From the NCBI GenBank assembly GCA_009783635.1, contig WRDC01000007.1:1-24992 (forward strand): a DNA stretch of 24,992 nt, read 5' to 3'. The first letter of the stretch is position 1, and each line of letters starts with the position of its first letter. A model generated the notes under the pieces. That model was not told where the DNA came from. It saw only the letters and a program-made list of their open reading frames with translations, and did not search any database. This document shows, in pieces, positions 9,468 to 22,200 of this stretch. Origin of the DNA: Methanimicrococcus sp. GTDB taxonomy: Archaea > Halobacteriota > Methanosarcinia > Methanosarcinales > Methanosarcinaceae. Made by a program: the position numbers and the translations under genes.

Positions 9468-10334
9468 ATGGCTGTAACAATCCCGAATGTTGAAGACATC
9501 ATGGTCAAAAATGTGGCCAGTGCAACGCTTCCCGGATCCAGAGATGAGGTTTTGAGCATCCTCAAAGATAAAAATATATCGGGAGTGCCGGTTTTGAAAG
9601 ATAACAAAGTTGTCGGTATCGTTTCAAGAACAAATATTCTCAAAAACCCGGAAGAAGAACAGCTGGCGCTTTTGATGTCCAGAAATCCGCTGACAATCCG
9701 GGTCGGCGCCTCTTTGAAAGACGCCGCGCGCATCCTGTACGAAAGAAATGTCCGCCGTCTGCCGGTCGTTGATGAAAACGGCCGTTTGGAAGGACTGATT
9801 ACAACCGCCGACGTGATCGGCGCGATTGCTGATTTTGAAATCGACAAACCCATTTTGGATTACTTGTCGGCTCACGTTTATGTCCTGTGGAGCGAAACGC
9901 CGCTTCCGGTCGTTTCTCTTTTGATGGACTTGGCCGATGTCAAGGCCTGTCCCATTGTGGATTCCGATTTAAACTTGGTCGGGATTATCTCCGACAGAGA
10001 TGTTGTCGGCTCCAGCATCATTGAGGACCGCGTCGAAAAGTCCGATATGTCCGCCGGCGACGACGACGACAGCTGGACGTGGGAGTCCATGCGCGACACG
10101 ATGAGCATTTACTACAGCATTTCAAGCGTCAAACTGCCGACCAACAAATTCGCGAAGGACATCATGATTTCCGACTTAATCACGGCCACCAAAATTTCAA
10201 GCGTCAGCGCGTGCGCCCGAAAAATGAAACGCGCGAGAATCGACCAAATGCCGGTCGTCGGCGCCGACGGCAAATTGGAAAGTATGTTGGTCGACCACGA
10301 TTTGTTGCTTCCGCTGATTCAAATGGAAGAATAA
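9468..10334 (+). CDS. Four-CBS-domain protein
   Basis: The 288-residue soluble protein consists almost entirely of four CBS repeats. They are marked by VEDIMVKNVA...GVPVLKDNKVVGIVSRTNIL, LLMSRNPLTI...RRLPVVDENGRLEGLITTADVI, a divergent third repeat with ACPIVDSDLNLVGIISDRDVV, and FAKDIMISDL...QMPVVGADGKL. CBS pairs (Bateman modules) bind adenine nucleotides or S-adenosylmethionine in many archaeal proteins, so a sensor role is plausible; no enzymatic domain is attached. I chose ATG 9468, preceded by AGGTG (9458-9462), over the in-frame TTG at 9447. The upstream palindrome suggests specific regulation. Confidence 0.85.
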   Translation: MAVTIPNVEDIMVKNVASATLPGSRDEVLSILKDKNISGVPVLKDNKVVGIVSRTNILKNPEEEQLALLMSRNPLTIRVGASLKDAARILYERNVRRLPVVDENGRLEGLITTADVIGAIADFEIDKPILDYLSAHVYVLWSETPLPVVSLLMDLADVKACPIVDSDLNLVGIISDRDVVGSSIIEDRVEKSDMSAGDDDDSWTWESMRDTMSIYYSISSVKLPTNKFAKDIMISDLITATKISSVSACARKMKRARIDQMPVVGADGKLESMLVDHDLLLPLIQMEE

Positions 10335-10422
10335 AATCATAACAAAACCATGATGAGTCGCGCTTTTGCGATTTCCTTTTTTTACTTTTTCATCCCGCCC
10401 GCGCTTTTTCGGAGAAGACGAA

Positions 10423-11121
10423 ATGATTCAAAAATCCGGCCGCCCGTACATTTTTATAAATTCAGCGATGTCTGCCGACGGCAAGCTTTCAACGTTTGAA
10501 AGAAAGCAGGTCAGAATCTCGGGCCCCGCTGATTTTGAACGCGTCGATGAACTGAGAGCCGGATCCGACGCCGTGATGGTCGGAATCGGAACAATGCTTT
10601 CCGACAATCCGAGCCTGACCGTCAAATCCGAAGAGCGTCGAAAAAAGCGCGTCGAAAAAGGTTTGGATGAAAATCCGGTCCGCGTGATTGCCGACAGTCA
10701 TGCGAAAACGCCGGTTGACGCCGACATATTCAAAAAAGGACTCGGCAAAAAAATCATCGTTGTCAGCCGGTCGGCGCCGCCGGAGAAAGTGACCGCTTTG
10801 TCTCGGCTCCCGGACACCAAAGTCATTGTTGCGGGAACAGACCGCGTAAATCTTGAAGAAATGGCCGTACAGCTCAAAAACGAGGGGATTGACAGGTTGA
10901 TGGTCGAGGGCGGCGCAACGCTCAACTACGGGCTGATTTCGGCGGGACTCGCGGATGAGTTAAAAATCTTCATCGGCAACATAATCATCGGCGGAAAAAC
11001 CGCGCCCACCTTTGCCGACGGCGGCGGTTTTTCGGAAAAACACGTCAAAAAACTGGAGCTGACGGATTTTGAAAAAACGGATAACGGTATTTTATTGACA
11101 TGGAAAGTCAAAAACGATTAA
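10423..11121 (+). CDS. 2,5-diamino-6-(ribosylamino)-4(3H)-pyrimidinone 5'-phosphate reductase
   Basis: The 232-residue protein is a stand-alone RibD C-terminal (DHFR-like) domain of the archaeal/fungal RIB7 type. It uses NAD(P)H to reduce the ribosyl side chain after the GTP cyclohydrolase steps of riboflavin, hence FAD and F420, synthesis. Recognisable motifs are FINSAMSADGKLST, DAVMVGIGTMLSDNPSLTVK, NPVRVIADS and DRLMVEGGATLNYGLI. No N-terminal deaminase domain is fused, as usual in archaea. The start is ATG 10423, with GGAG at 10411-10414; a TTG at 10366 would add an atypical Phe/Arg-rich extension. The gene runs convergently into the next one with only four bases between stops. Confidence 0.85.
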   Translation: MIQKSGRPYIFINSAMSADGKLSTFERKQVRISGPADFERVDELRAGSDAVMVGIGTMLSDNPSLTVKSEERRKKRVEKGLDENPVRVIADSHAKTPVDADIFKKGLGKKIIVVSRSAPPEKVTALSRLPDTKVIVAGTDRVNLEEMAVQLKNEGIDRLMVEGGATLNYGLISAGLADELKIFIGNIIIGGKTAPTFADGGGFSEKHVKKLELTDFEKTDNGILLTWKVKND

Positions 11122-11125
11122 CCCG

Positions 11126-11881
11126 TTACAGAAAACTGTCCTCGTAAATTTTCATCAGTTCAACAAAACAGGCCGCCGCCGCTTCAATGCCGCCTTTTGT
11201 CTGCGGCATGGTAATCAGCGGTGTTTCCAAATCGGAATCGGCCAGATATTTTTTAGCGTCGTTTTGAGTGCCGATACCGGCCGGAAAACCCAAAATCAGA
11301 TAAGGCCGGCTGCCTCGTTCGGCCAGACGGCAGACGCTGAGCAAAGCCGAATCGTCTTTTCCGATAATGACAATTGAATTTCGGAGAGCGTCTCGGTAAA
11401 TCATAAATCCTGCCGCCGCCATTGAAATATTATATTTTTGAGCGAATTCGGCCGCCTTCGGATGTTCTGAAACGCAGATGATTGGAGGGACCGCGTGAAT
11501 TTTCGAAGATGCCGGAACTGTATTTTTAAAAACCGCGGCCGCTTTGAGACGGTCGTGTTTTAAATTCTCCTCAGAAACGCGGGCGGCAATGGCCTCCGCT
11601 AAAATCGGCACATCCGTAAAAATTTGAGATTCATTTTTAAAAGCCTTAATACCGGCCGCGACCGGATGAAGTTTAAAGATCAGGGCGGTTTTGTACTCAA
11701 TGTCGCCCGACACTTCAATACAGGAAACGCGTATTTTGTTTTCGCTCGCCGTGTCTTCGATTTCCTTAAACTCTTCGGTTTTCTTCGGCTTCTCCTTGCG
11801 TGGCGGAACGGGAGCGGTCGAAAGATTATCGTAAATATCCCCGATGCTGATACCGGTAGATTTGTGTTCTTCGTCGGACAT
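11126..11881 (-). CDS. CbiC-related (precorrin-8X methylmutase-like) protein, probably non-catalytic
   Basis: The 251-residue protein aligns by eye with cobalt-precorrin-8 methylmutase over its last about 200 residues: a SGDIEY block, QIFTDVPILAEAI, NSIVIIGKDDSALLSV, PYLILGFPAGIGTQNDAKKYL and TKGGIEAAAACFVEL. In true CbiC/CobH the corresponding motifs are IH-T-x-GD, tDv-M, GNAPTAL, G-PVGFVGA-ESK and GRKGGS. Here the catalytic His position reads Glu (IEVSGD), and GNAPTAL and VGFVGA are degenerate. A role in corrinoid metabolism other than isomerisation is likely but unknown. The N-terminal about 55 residues are charged and low-complexity. ATG 11881 follows GAGAGG; an upstream TTG (11914) is less likely. 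Confidence 0.65.
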   Translation of the reverse strand: MSDEEHKSTGISIGDIYDNLSTAPVPPRKEKPKKTEEFKEIEDTASENKIRVSCIEVSGDIEYKTALIFKLHPVAAGIKAFKNESQIFTDVPILAEAIAARVSEENLKHDRLKAAAVFKNTVPASSKIHAVPPIICVSEHPKAAEFAQKYNISMAAAGFMIYRDALRNSIVIIGKDDSALLSVCRLAERGSRPYLILGFPAGIGTQNDAKKYLADSDLETPLITMPQTKGGIEAAAACFVELMKIYEDSFL

Positions 11882-12385
11882 CTTTGTATTCCTCTCAATC
11901 GTTTTTCGGTTCAATGTGTGATTTGAATGATGACAAAATTTATATTTTTTTTGTGAACGGAGATAGGATTCTCCATTATAAATAACCGTTTAAAAATTCA
12001 TCTTTTCAAGAGATTCAAAAAACGGCGCTTGATTTTTGAGACCGAGCGCCAAGTCGTTGGCACCTGTTTTCATGAAAAATGCCCATAATATATAGGCATT
12101 TATAGAAAAATTTCGATTTACTTAAAAAACATATAATATGAAAGCAAAATATAAATAAAGCGGGCGATTTTTGAGGATTATACAAGCTCGGAAAGCGCTT
12201 GTTGTAACTCAAAAACGCCTATCTTAAAAATGGATGTAACACACAAAAACAGTTTATAATTTAAAACAATACATAACTCAAAAACAATGTGTTTACATGA
12301 ATTATTCGTCCCAAAAAAACCCCGAGCAAAATCGATTCACGAATAATTCTTTAATTTTTAATACCATGACGGAGTTAAAGTTTTT
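11882..12385. other. Divergent intergenic region between cbiC-like gene and pstS
   Basis: I see no gene in these 504 bases. They contain AT-rich promoter DNA; a GC-richer pocket (12022-12065) with two mutually exclusive small hairpins (arms ggcgct 12024-12029 / agcgcc 12045-12050, and gccaa 12048-12052 / ttggc 12057-12061); an inverted repeat aaatgcc/ggcattt (12077-12083, 12095-12101); and a 12-base direct repeat taactcaaaaac at 12205-12216 and 12274-12285. Confidence 0.6.
12299..12349. promoter_or_regulatory. Perfect 11-bp inverted repeat upstream of pstS (candidate phosphate-control site)
   Basis: gaattattcgt (12299-12309) and acgaataattc (12339-12349) are exact reverse complements separated by 29 bases. 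The right arm abuts a TTTAATTTTTAATA stretch (about 12350-12363) that could be the TATA box. Position and symmetry suggest an operator for phosphate regulation; no archaeal regulator is encoded next to it. Confidence 0.5.
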
Positions 12386-13237
12386 ATGAAAATGAAAAAA
12401 AGTGCAAGAATTAAATTAACAGTTTTACTCTCTGTTTTACTCATTGCTCTGGCCGGCGCCGGCTGCCTCGGGCAAAATTCAGATAATCAAATTTATACCA
12501 GCGGCTCGACAACCGTCCTGCCGCTGATGCAGGAACTTTCCGCAAAATATATGGAAAGTCATAAAGATGTAACAATCATCGTTAGCGGTGGCGGCTCCGG
12601 TGTTGGCATTGCCGATTTCATCGATGGCACAAACGATATCGCGATGTCTTCCAGAGCCATAAGGGACAGCGAAGTAGAGGCTGCGGCATCCAAAAACAGA
12701 CCGCCCGCCGAACATACTATTGCTTACGACGGCATCACCGTCATCGTCCACCCCTCCAATAATGTCAGCAATTTAACCATGGATCAGCTTCAAAAGATTT
12801 ACAGCGGCGAAATTAAAAACTGGAAAGACGTTGGCGGTCCCGACAAAGAAATTGCAGTGATTGCACGCGATTCCGCCTCCGGAACTCAGGAATTCTTTAC
12901 GGAAGCCGTGATGAGAGGCGTCCCGTACCGCAACGACATGATCACTCAATCCGCAACGGGCGCAGTCATTTATGAGACCTCTCAAAATGAAAAGGCAATC
13001 GGAATCATCGGCGCGGCTTATCAGGTCACCAGTGTCAAAACCGTCGCCGTAAACGTAAACGGAACAAACGTCATGCCGACCGAAGAAAACATTTTAAGCG
13101 GCGTATATCCGATTTCAAGAGCATTATACATCTACGCCGATCAAAAGCCTTCGACGGCGGTGTCTGAATTCATTGCCTATATCTTAAGCCCCGAAGGGCA
13201 AAAAGTTGTCAAAGACTTAGGCTACGCCCCCGTTTAA
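12386..13237 (+). CDS. pstS: Phosphate-binding lipoprotein PstS
   Basis: The 283-residue substrate-binding protein captures phosphate outside the membrane for the Pst ABC transporter. An N-terminal hydrophobic segment ends in a lipobox-like LAGAGC with Cys27, so it is probably lipid-anchored. Ligand motifs are visible: YTSGSTTVLPL, SGGGSGVGIADFIDG, AMSSRAI and the RDSASGTQEFF loop. The gene is the first of pstS-pstC-pstA-pstB-phoU. The ATG at 12386 has GGAG 11 bases upstream; a second ATG two codons on (12392) is possible. The upstream inverted repeat suggests phosphate-dependent control. Confidence 0.93.
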   Translation: MKMKKSARIKLTVLLSVLLIALAGAGCLGQNSDNQIYTSGSTTVLPLMQELSAKYMESHKDVTIIVSGGGSGVGIADFIDGTNDIAMSSRAIRDSEVEAAASKNRPPAEHTIAYDGITVIVHPSNNVSNLTMDQLQKIYSGEIKNWKDVGGPDKEIAVIARDSASGTQEFFTEAVMRGVPYRNDMITQSATGAVIYETSQNEKAIGIIGAAYQVTSVKTVAVNVNGTNVMPTEENILSGVYPISRALYIYADQKPSTAVSEFIAYILSPEGQKVVKDLGYAPV

Positions 13238-16200
13238 ACCCGTTTTAACCGGAAAAAAGCAATACTGTGGGAAACATGAAAAAAAATCGCAAAACAAGAG
13301 ATTTCATAGAGAAATTAATGAAATCTCTTTTTTTTATCGGGGGCATCGGAACAATCCTGATCCTTCTTCTGATCTGTGTATTCTTATTCTCGGAAGCCTC
13401 CAATTTCTTTAAAACTTACGGCCTGATAGATTTCTTGGCCGGAAGCGCGTGGAAACCCGGGATGCATCCCGAATTATTCGGTCTCCTGCCGCTTCTTTTC
13501 GGCACCGCGGCCGTGACGCTCGGCGCCATCATTCTGGCCGTTCCCATCGGTATTTTAAGCGCGATATACATTGCGGAGCTGGCGGGTCCGAAGACCGCGG
13601 AAATACTGAAGCCTTCGGTTGAACTTTTGGCCGGAATTCCGTCTGTTGTTTTGGGTTTCTTAGGTATGGCCCTCCTCGTCCCGATTATCCAAAGAACGTT
13701 TGATTTGACAACCGGTCAAACGGCCTTGACCGGATCCGTAATATTGGGAATCATGGCGCTCCCGACAATCATTTCAGTGTCGGAAGACGCGATATCCTCT
13801 GTTCCTCTCCCGTTGAGAAACGGGTCTTTCGCTCTCGGCGCCAACCATTGGCAAACCATTTACAAAGTTGTCATCCCCGCCGCCTTCTCCGGAATTTCCG
13901 CGTCGGTGATATTGGGAATGGGCCGCGCCATCGGCGAAACAATGGCTGTCATGATGGTGACCGGCAATATGGCAATTATTCCCGGCTCCGATGTCTTTTT
14001 ATCATCCGTCCGGACCATTACGGCGACGATTGCCTTGGAAATGGGAGAAGTCGCCCGCGGAACGGAACATTATTACGCGCTTTTCGCGGTCGGTGTGATC
14101 CTTTTCATTATGACGTTCTGTATCAACTTGATTGCCGACGCCGTGAAACGCCGGCACCAATTGGAGGTCTGAAAATGGCGTCGGAAAACGGAACCAAACC
14201 CAAAAAATCGGCCGCTCGCAAGAGACGCGACCTTTATCAAAAAACCGCTTTTCTTTTCATGAGAATGGCAATCATTTTTGTCGTTCTGATTCTTTTGGTC
14301 ATACTGGCGGACATTTTTATGAAAGGGCATTCCGTCATTACAATTGATTTTCTGACGCAGATGCCGAGAAATCAGATGACGGAAGGCGGCATCCTCCCCT
14401 GTATCATCGGAACGGTCGAGCTTGTGGTCCTTTCACTTCTGATTGCGGTCCCCCTCGGCATTATTTCCGCCATATATCTGACGGAATACGCGGCGGAAGG
14501 AAAAATCCGGTGGACTGTCGAGCAAGCCGTCAACAATTTGGCCGGAACGCCGTCCATCGTTTTCGGGCTTTTCGGAATGGCTCTTTTCATCAAATACATC
14601 GGCCTCCCCCGTTCACTGCTCACGGCGTCCTTGACAATGGGACTTTTGATTATGCCGGTCATCATTCGGACAACGCAGGAAGCAATGCTTTCCGTACCGA
14701 AAGAATACCGGGAGGCATCTCACGCGCTGGGGGTCACAAAATGGGAAACGATCCGCCGCGTTGTTTTGCCGACCGCTTATTCGGGCATCATTACGGGCAT
14801 TATCATCAGCATCGGGCGCGCCGCGGGAGAAACGGCCCCGATTTTATTTACGGGAGCTGTCTACTACTACCCACGGCTTCCCGATTCCGTGTTTTCGCCC
14901 ATCATGGCGTTATCGTACCATCTGTATGTGATGGCAACGGAAAGCATGAATATTGAAGCGACGCGGCCGATTCAATACGGAACCGCTTTAGTGCTTCTTT
15001 CGATCGTTTTTATAATGAATTTAGCGGCGGTCGGGATCCGCCGGCATTACAAGAAAAAAGTAATGAGATCGAACTGATTTAAAATCAATCGGACTGAGAT
15101 TCAAACTGATTCATCTGATACGGAGAAAATAAATACGAGGAAAATGAAATGGAGATAATAGAACTATGTCATCTGAAATGAAAGCAATGGACATGACAGA
15201 CGCGCCGGTTTTGCGGGCGTTCCGGGAATCGGCCGGAATTCATCATTACGAGTCACAGGAGGCATTTGAAACGGAAACACAACATCCTCAAGAAAAAGAA
15301 ATCCAAATCAATGATTTAAATCTGTGGTATGGCAATTTTCACGCTCTGAAAAGCATCACATTAACGATTCCGTCAAACAGTGTTTATGCGTTTATCGGGC
15401 CTTCGGGATGCGGCAAATCAACGTTTTTGAGGACATTGAACCGCATGAATGACATGATTTCCGGCTGCCGGATCGAAGGCGAAATAAAAATCGATGACCA
15501 AAACATATACGATAAATCCGTTGACGTGACAGATTTGAGAAAAAATGTCGGCATGGTTTTCCAAAAGGCCAATCCGTTTCCGATGTCGATTTATGACAAT
15601 GTCGCTTACGGGCCTAAAATCCACGGCGTTCCGAAAAAGGAATTGGACGGAATTGTCGAGCACGCTTTGAAATCGGCGGCGCTTTGGGAGGAAGTGAAAG
15701 ACCGTCTGAAAGAGTCGGCGCTCTCTCTTTCCGGAGGTCAGCAGCAGCGTCTCTGCATTGCGAGAACGTTGGCCGTCAAACCCGAAATCATTCTTTTTGA
15801 CGAACCGTGCAGTGCGCTCGACCCGATTTCGACCGGACGGATTGAGGAATTGATAACGGAATTGAAAAAGGAATACACAATTATCATCGTGACGCACAAT
15901 ATGCAGCAGGCGTCCCGTATTTCTGACCACACCGCGTTCTTTTTAATGGGGGAACTGATCGAATCCGGAAAAACAACGCATATTTTTGAAAATCCCAAAG
16001 ACTACAGAACCGAAGGATACATCTCCGGGAGGTTTGGCTGATGCCGCGGCAGATTTACGATGCGGGATTAAAAAACATACGGGACGATATCATTCAAATG
16101 GGCGACTTGGCGGTCCGGATGTTTGTCCTGTACGCGCGTATTTTCGAGAAGGGGGAAATGGACTCAATTTCTCGGTTGGATGAGATGGAAAAACTGCAGG

Positions 16201-19200
16201 ACTTAATTGAAAAGACAGTGGAAGAGACGGCAACGCGTTTGATTACACTGCAGAGTCCCGTTGCGAAAGACACGCGCGAAGTAATCTGCGCGGTCCGTAT
16301 CGCGACCAACTGGCGAAAAATCAGCAGCCATATCACCGATATGTCCGAGTTTATCGAAGCCTACGCCCGAAAGATAAAAATGAATGAAATGGATGCGAAA
16401 GAGAAGGAAACGTTGAACTGTATCATGGCCGCCGCCTATGAAATGATTTCCGGCGCCGCGGCAGCCTATGCGGACAGAGACCCCGAAAAAGCGTTAAAAG
16501 TTGCGGAATCGGATAATGTCATTGACGCCATCTACAGCGGGATCCGGTCAGACCTGACGGGCGAGGAAAAAGACGGCAAAAATATATCGCTCTGCTCTTT
16601 GGTGGTCGCGGAACACATCGAAAGAATCGGCGATCACGCGGCAAATATCTGTGAAGAAGTGATTTACTTAGAAAAATGCGAGCTGGTTAAGCTCAATTGA
16701 AAATTTGCTTTCGGTCGCAATTTTAAGGGGCGCCTTCGGCGTCCCGCCCTCTTTTTATAGTTTTTGTTCAGCCTTTTGCTTCCGGATTGTCGCTTCTCAC
16801 GACCAAGACGGGTTGTTTGGCGTTTCGGAGTACTTTTTCGGAGACGCTGCCGAGAATCAGTCTCTCGAATACTTTTTTGCCGGTCGCGCCGACGACGATT
16901 AAGTCCGCGCCGATCTGATTCGCGTATTGAACGATTTCTTGGGCGGCCGCGCCCGAAAGACTGATCAGTTCATAATTGACCCGCAAGGCTTCCGCGCGCT
17001 TGCGGATGTCATCAAGGGCCGCGTCGGACTCGCGTTTGATATTTTCGGCGACGAATTCCCATTCCGCGCTTGTCGGCGTGATGTTGGAAACGTCGGAGAC
17101 ATAAAGACCGTACAATGTCGCGCCGGTCAATTCGGCAAGACCGGCCGCCGCGTTAATGGCTTTTTTTGCGTATTCCGTTCCGTCTGTTGCGACGATGATT
17201 TTTTCATAAAGCGCCATAAAACTGCATCCTCTCTTTTGAATTGAATCCGAAAATCTTCGGAGAATCAATGATTCAAAAGAATGACGCGGGCATTCAATAT
17301 AAAATGATTCGAAAAACGGACAAAAGAACCGCGGCAGAACCGCGGCAAAAATGCGAAGGATCGCGCCGGCAATCAGATAATTCCCAAAATGTCATCCGTC
17401 CGCGCTCTTCGGGCGTATCCGGCCAGCGGGTCTTTGACATATTTCAGGTTTGAGGATTTGGCGTTTAAAATCAGCAAATCCGCTTTTTTCCCGACTTCGA
17501 TTGACCCCGTAAACCGGCAGTCAACGGCGTCGGCGCCGGCGGAAGTCGCCATTCTGAAAACCGTGTCGTCGGAAAGACCGTAAATTTTGGACAGGAAGTG
17601 GATTTCCTCAAACATATCCGGCGAATTCAGCATGATGTTGTCGGTTCCGACGCTGACGCGGATGCCCGCGTCCAGCATATCCAAAACGGGCGGAATGCCG
17701 ACGCCGGTCGTCATATTGGACCGGACGCAGACAGTAATCGGGATACCTTCGTCGGCAACGGTTTTCAAATCGTCCGGCGTGGACTGCGTCATATGAATCA
17801 AGAGATCGGGCTTCAAAGAAACAGCCGTTTCGATGTCGCTCCGGTCTTTTTCGCCGGCATGGATCGCCAATTTCTTTTGGCGGGAAGCGGATTTGGAGGA
17901 CAGTTGAGACAGCGCGGACCCGTCCATATCATTCACGCCGCTGATGCCGATACCGTCGGCAACGTCCAGCAGGTCGCGCAATTCATCCGAAAAAGAAGGA
18001 GAAGCAATATGAGCGGGGCGGCCGAAAATAACCGGCTGAACATGACGCGATGTTTTTTGAAGCGCCGTCAAAAGGGCATGAACGCCGTCAACGCCGCCTT
18101 CTCTGAAATCGGCAAAAACGGATATCCCGTTTTGATAGATGTCCCAAATGGCGGCTTCCATGGAACAAACGGCTTCCTCCGCGCTCAGGCCGGATAAAAA
18201 TTTATGTTTCAGACCGTTCGGCGGCTTGACCAAAACATCTAAGTCCCTTTGAACGGCAAAAGAGCGGTAAACATTGCCCAAAGGCGGGTCTTTCAGCATC
18301 GTATCGCCGATGTGCGTATGAGCGTTAATAAAACGCGGTACGATCCAGTTTTCCGATTTGACTCTCGTTTCTTCGATTTCTTTAATGAGGCCCTGTTCAA
18401 TGTAAACGTTGCCGTAAACCAGCTCCGGCCCGTCGCCTTTAAAAATCAGGCCGGAAACCATGCGGTCGCACGGATAATCGGAAAAATTCGTATCAAACTC
18501 AAATTCGGGAGACAGGCCGGCGTTTTCACTCTCCCTTTCGTTTTCAACCCGCTCGATTATCCCGAGAAGCCGTTTTAAATCAGAGTCATCAAAGCCGGAC
18601 ATAACTTTCACCCGATATTTAAAAGCCGGAAAAGAGCCGGACCAACCCATCGGTTTTGTATAAAATTGTAAAAACCAAAGGGGAATAAATTATTTATCCT
18701 TTACCCGTCTTTTTTTAATGTCGCATTGTATAGGTCCCGGCATGAGAATCCGGATAACGCTGTCTGTGATTGTTCGGACAACCCCGATGCGGTACAATTG
18801 TCCGTGCGAAAATGCCCTTTGCGAGGGAAACCGAAGATGATTAAGGACTACCGAAAAAAGATGAATCTTGGGTGTTAGTAAAGGGCGACAGCACATCTTC
18901 TGTTTTTTTCTATTTTTTCCTATTTTTTCCTATTTTTTTCTATTTTTTCGTTTTTTTAGTTTCGAGCCGTTTCGTTTCGAGCCGTTTCGTTTCGAACCGT
19001 TTCGTTTCGAATATAGCTTTTATAAACTTTTCTTTTTCAATCAAAACGGCTGATTCAAATGGCATGAAGAGATTCATTTTTTTGCGTCCCGGTCTGAAAA
19101 CTTAAGAGGAAGCTATATGCCGTTTAATAAAACAACAAAAAAAAGCTCGTGCCGCCCGATAAGCATAATATTGTTTTCGGCGGTTATTATTGTCTCCGTT

Positions 19201-22200
19201 CTGACTGCGGTGGCGGTATGCGATGAAATCCGAATCAGCGATTCCGTGACGCCGATGAAAATCGAAATCAGCCCTGCAAGTGATTCGGATGCGAACGGAA
19301 TGATTTCAAAAACCGTCAGCTTAAGAAACACGGGAGACGTCCCCGTTAATTATGTCATATACATGGAAAGCGGCGGCAATTCAAACGCGGCGTCTCTTTT
19401 TGAATTATCGGCAGCCGCCGCGTCGGTTGCCCCCGGCGGTAAATTCGATCTGCAAATCAGCGCGTCAAAAAGTGAAATCGAGAAATATACCGCGGCGGAG
19501 TTGGAAAACATAAAAATCAAACTGATCCGAAATCCCGACACGCAGACGCCTGTCGGTTACATCATTCCCGTGACCGTCGGCGGCAAAACAGAGACGAAAA
19601 CGACAAACGGCGCGGCCGGAGAAACGGATTCGTTTGAAACGGCCGCAGGCGTCTCCGGCGCAAATCAAACCGGTTTGGAAAATCCGGCAGCCTCCGGCAA
19701 AAACGCGGCGGCGAACGGAAGCGGCGTCGAAAAAGAGGACGAGAACGCCGGCCGCACAATATCAAACCCAAAAAAAATGAATGAAAAATACAAAATAATT
19801 ATCGCCGTACTCGCGGCCTGTTTCGTTCTGCTGGCGGCGGCGGGTCTTTACGCCGTCCGGAAGAGAATGAAAGAATGAAAAAAACGCCTTCATTTTTTCA
19901 TTCATTTAAAAAATGGCGGGCGCGCCGCCCGGTGAAAGATTACTTTTTCCGGCCGGACTTTTCTTTGACTTTTTCCAAAAACTTTTTGGCGTCATTCCGG
20001 GCGTCTGCGACCATATCATTTTGCCGTTTGAACTGAGACAGATCCGGCCGCTGCGTACTGCCCGGAGAGTCGGCTTCGCGCCGGTCGTATTCTTCGTGCA
20101 GCCGCTTCAGCTCTTTGATTTCGCGCGTGCGGCGATAGACGATTTCGGCCAAGAAGATAACAAGCGCCGACAGCAGCAGGTAAACATTGAAACTGACAGC
20201 CTCCCGAGTCTTGTAAGTGAACTTGTCGCCGTTCATTTGAATATACAGCGCTTTGGCTTCCTGAACCGTGTAAATTTTTCCGCCGGTGGACTCAATAGAT
20301 TTGCGGAAATCCGGATTGACGCCGATGTCCCGGTATTCGATCGGATAGTTCACCGTGACCGGATAGCCCGATATGTAGTAAGTGCCGGTTTGATTGAAAA
20401 CCAATTCGGTAACGTAAACGTCCTTAGATTCCAGCGTCAAGAGCAATTGTCGGTCGCCCAGCATCAAAATGGGGAGGCCTTCGTCATACATATGAACGCG
20501 CAGCGTGACCGGAACGCCGACATACGTGTCGGGACAATTGATAACAAGACCGCTTTCCTTATTCGGATCGCCCATGACCCAATTCGTTGTTGCCGTCACC
20601 AATTTTGACCCTCCCGGGTCGGAATACAGCTGCGGCGCCCAATAGTTGCCGCGGCCAATACCGTTATCCGTTGTCAGTGCGGCGACGCGCCCGAGACCGT
20701 AACGCCAAACTGTTAAAATCGGCGAACCGTCACTGGCAATGACCAGCTTATCAGAACCGGCTTTCGGCGTCACGTCGTTATAACCGCTGATTTCGGTTGT
20801 GGTGAGATTCAGGTTTTGCACAATGAAATGTTTCGGATTGGAGATATAGAGGAAGATTTTTGACGTATTATCCTCGGTATCGGTTTCATTGCCGCCGAGT
20901 ATTTGGTTAAAGTTCGGGTTAATCGGAAGCCCTTGAGAACTTTGGAGATAGACGCTGGCGCCTTTGTAATCCCGCATCAGGGATTGGGCGTAGATCCGGC
21001 CTCTGGAATCTTGGAATTGGCCGGCCGGCTGGCCGCTGAGCGATCCTTTGGACTTGTTCGTATAAATGTTCATGAAGAGGACGGTTGAGCCGTATTTATC
21101 GGCTGTATTGATTGATCTCAGCAATTCATTGTACGTTCTGCCCACGGTGAGGAGATTTCCGTCGCTGATAATAATAACTAAAGGCTGGCCCGTACGGTTT
21201 TCCATAACTTCTGTGGCCCTCTCAAAAGTACCGACGAGATCGGTCGCGCCGTCCCCTGTCTGCAAATCGCCGATTTCTTTAATCAGCTGCTGCGCCTCCC
21301 GCGGGTTTCCGGCGAAAAAGAATTCGCCGGTATCATTGCGGCTGGAGTCGCCGATCGTGAAATAAGTGATATTGGCATCTTTGAAAAATTCATTTTCAAC
21401 GATATCGACAGCGGTTTTCTTGATGTTTGCCTGAATCGTTTCATGATTTGCAACGCCGGCATCCGTATTGGAGCTATCGGAAACATCGATAAGCAAATAA
21501 ACATCCTGCACGCCTTCCCAATCCGACGGGATCGAAACGACGGGCAGAAGCTTTTCAAAAGACGTGTCCAAATAACTGTTGCCCGCGCCGGCCATATATC
21601 CGAAAGAATTGACGCCGCCGACAACGACCAAACCGCCGCCTTCCGCGACATACCGCTTCAAACTTTCAGTCTGTTCCTCGGTAATGTTGCCGATATACAT
21701 ATTGTCCAAAATGACCGTCTTTGAGGCGTTTAACGCTCTGTCGAGATTTTCAATCGAGCCGAATTCCGCCAAATTGGAGACAACGGTAACACTGTAAAGC
21801 GTTCCGATAACCTGCGACAGAGACGCGCCCGATTCGGCCGTGACGATCAAAACGTTCGGTTTTTCAATGACATAAATGGATTTTGTAAAGACATTGTTAA
21901 CGGCATTGGTATCCTGTGAGGAAGCAATCGTCGCCGTCAGGGTTTGCGCGCCGAGAGCGGTGAAATTCGCCGTAAACGGAATAGTCGTCTCCGTACCATT
22001 CATCGTCGCGGAGCCCCTCTGGAAGGGGACACCGTTTTTGGAAAGTTCATAAGTGAAAGAAACTTCGGTTCCGGAGTGGTCGGCCTGCTGAACTCTGAGA
22101 ATAAATTCCTGATTATTCCGGTGAATGACGTTTTTATCGCCGATGATTTCAACGCTTAAATCATTTCGCGTCAATTGAGGAATAACGGCCGACACCTTGG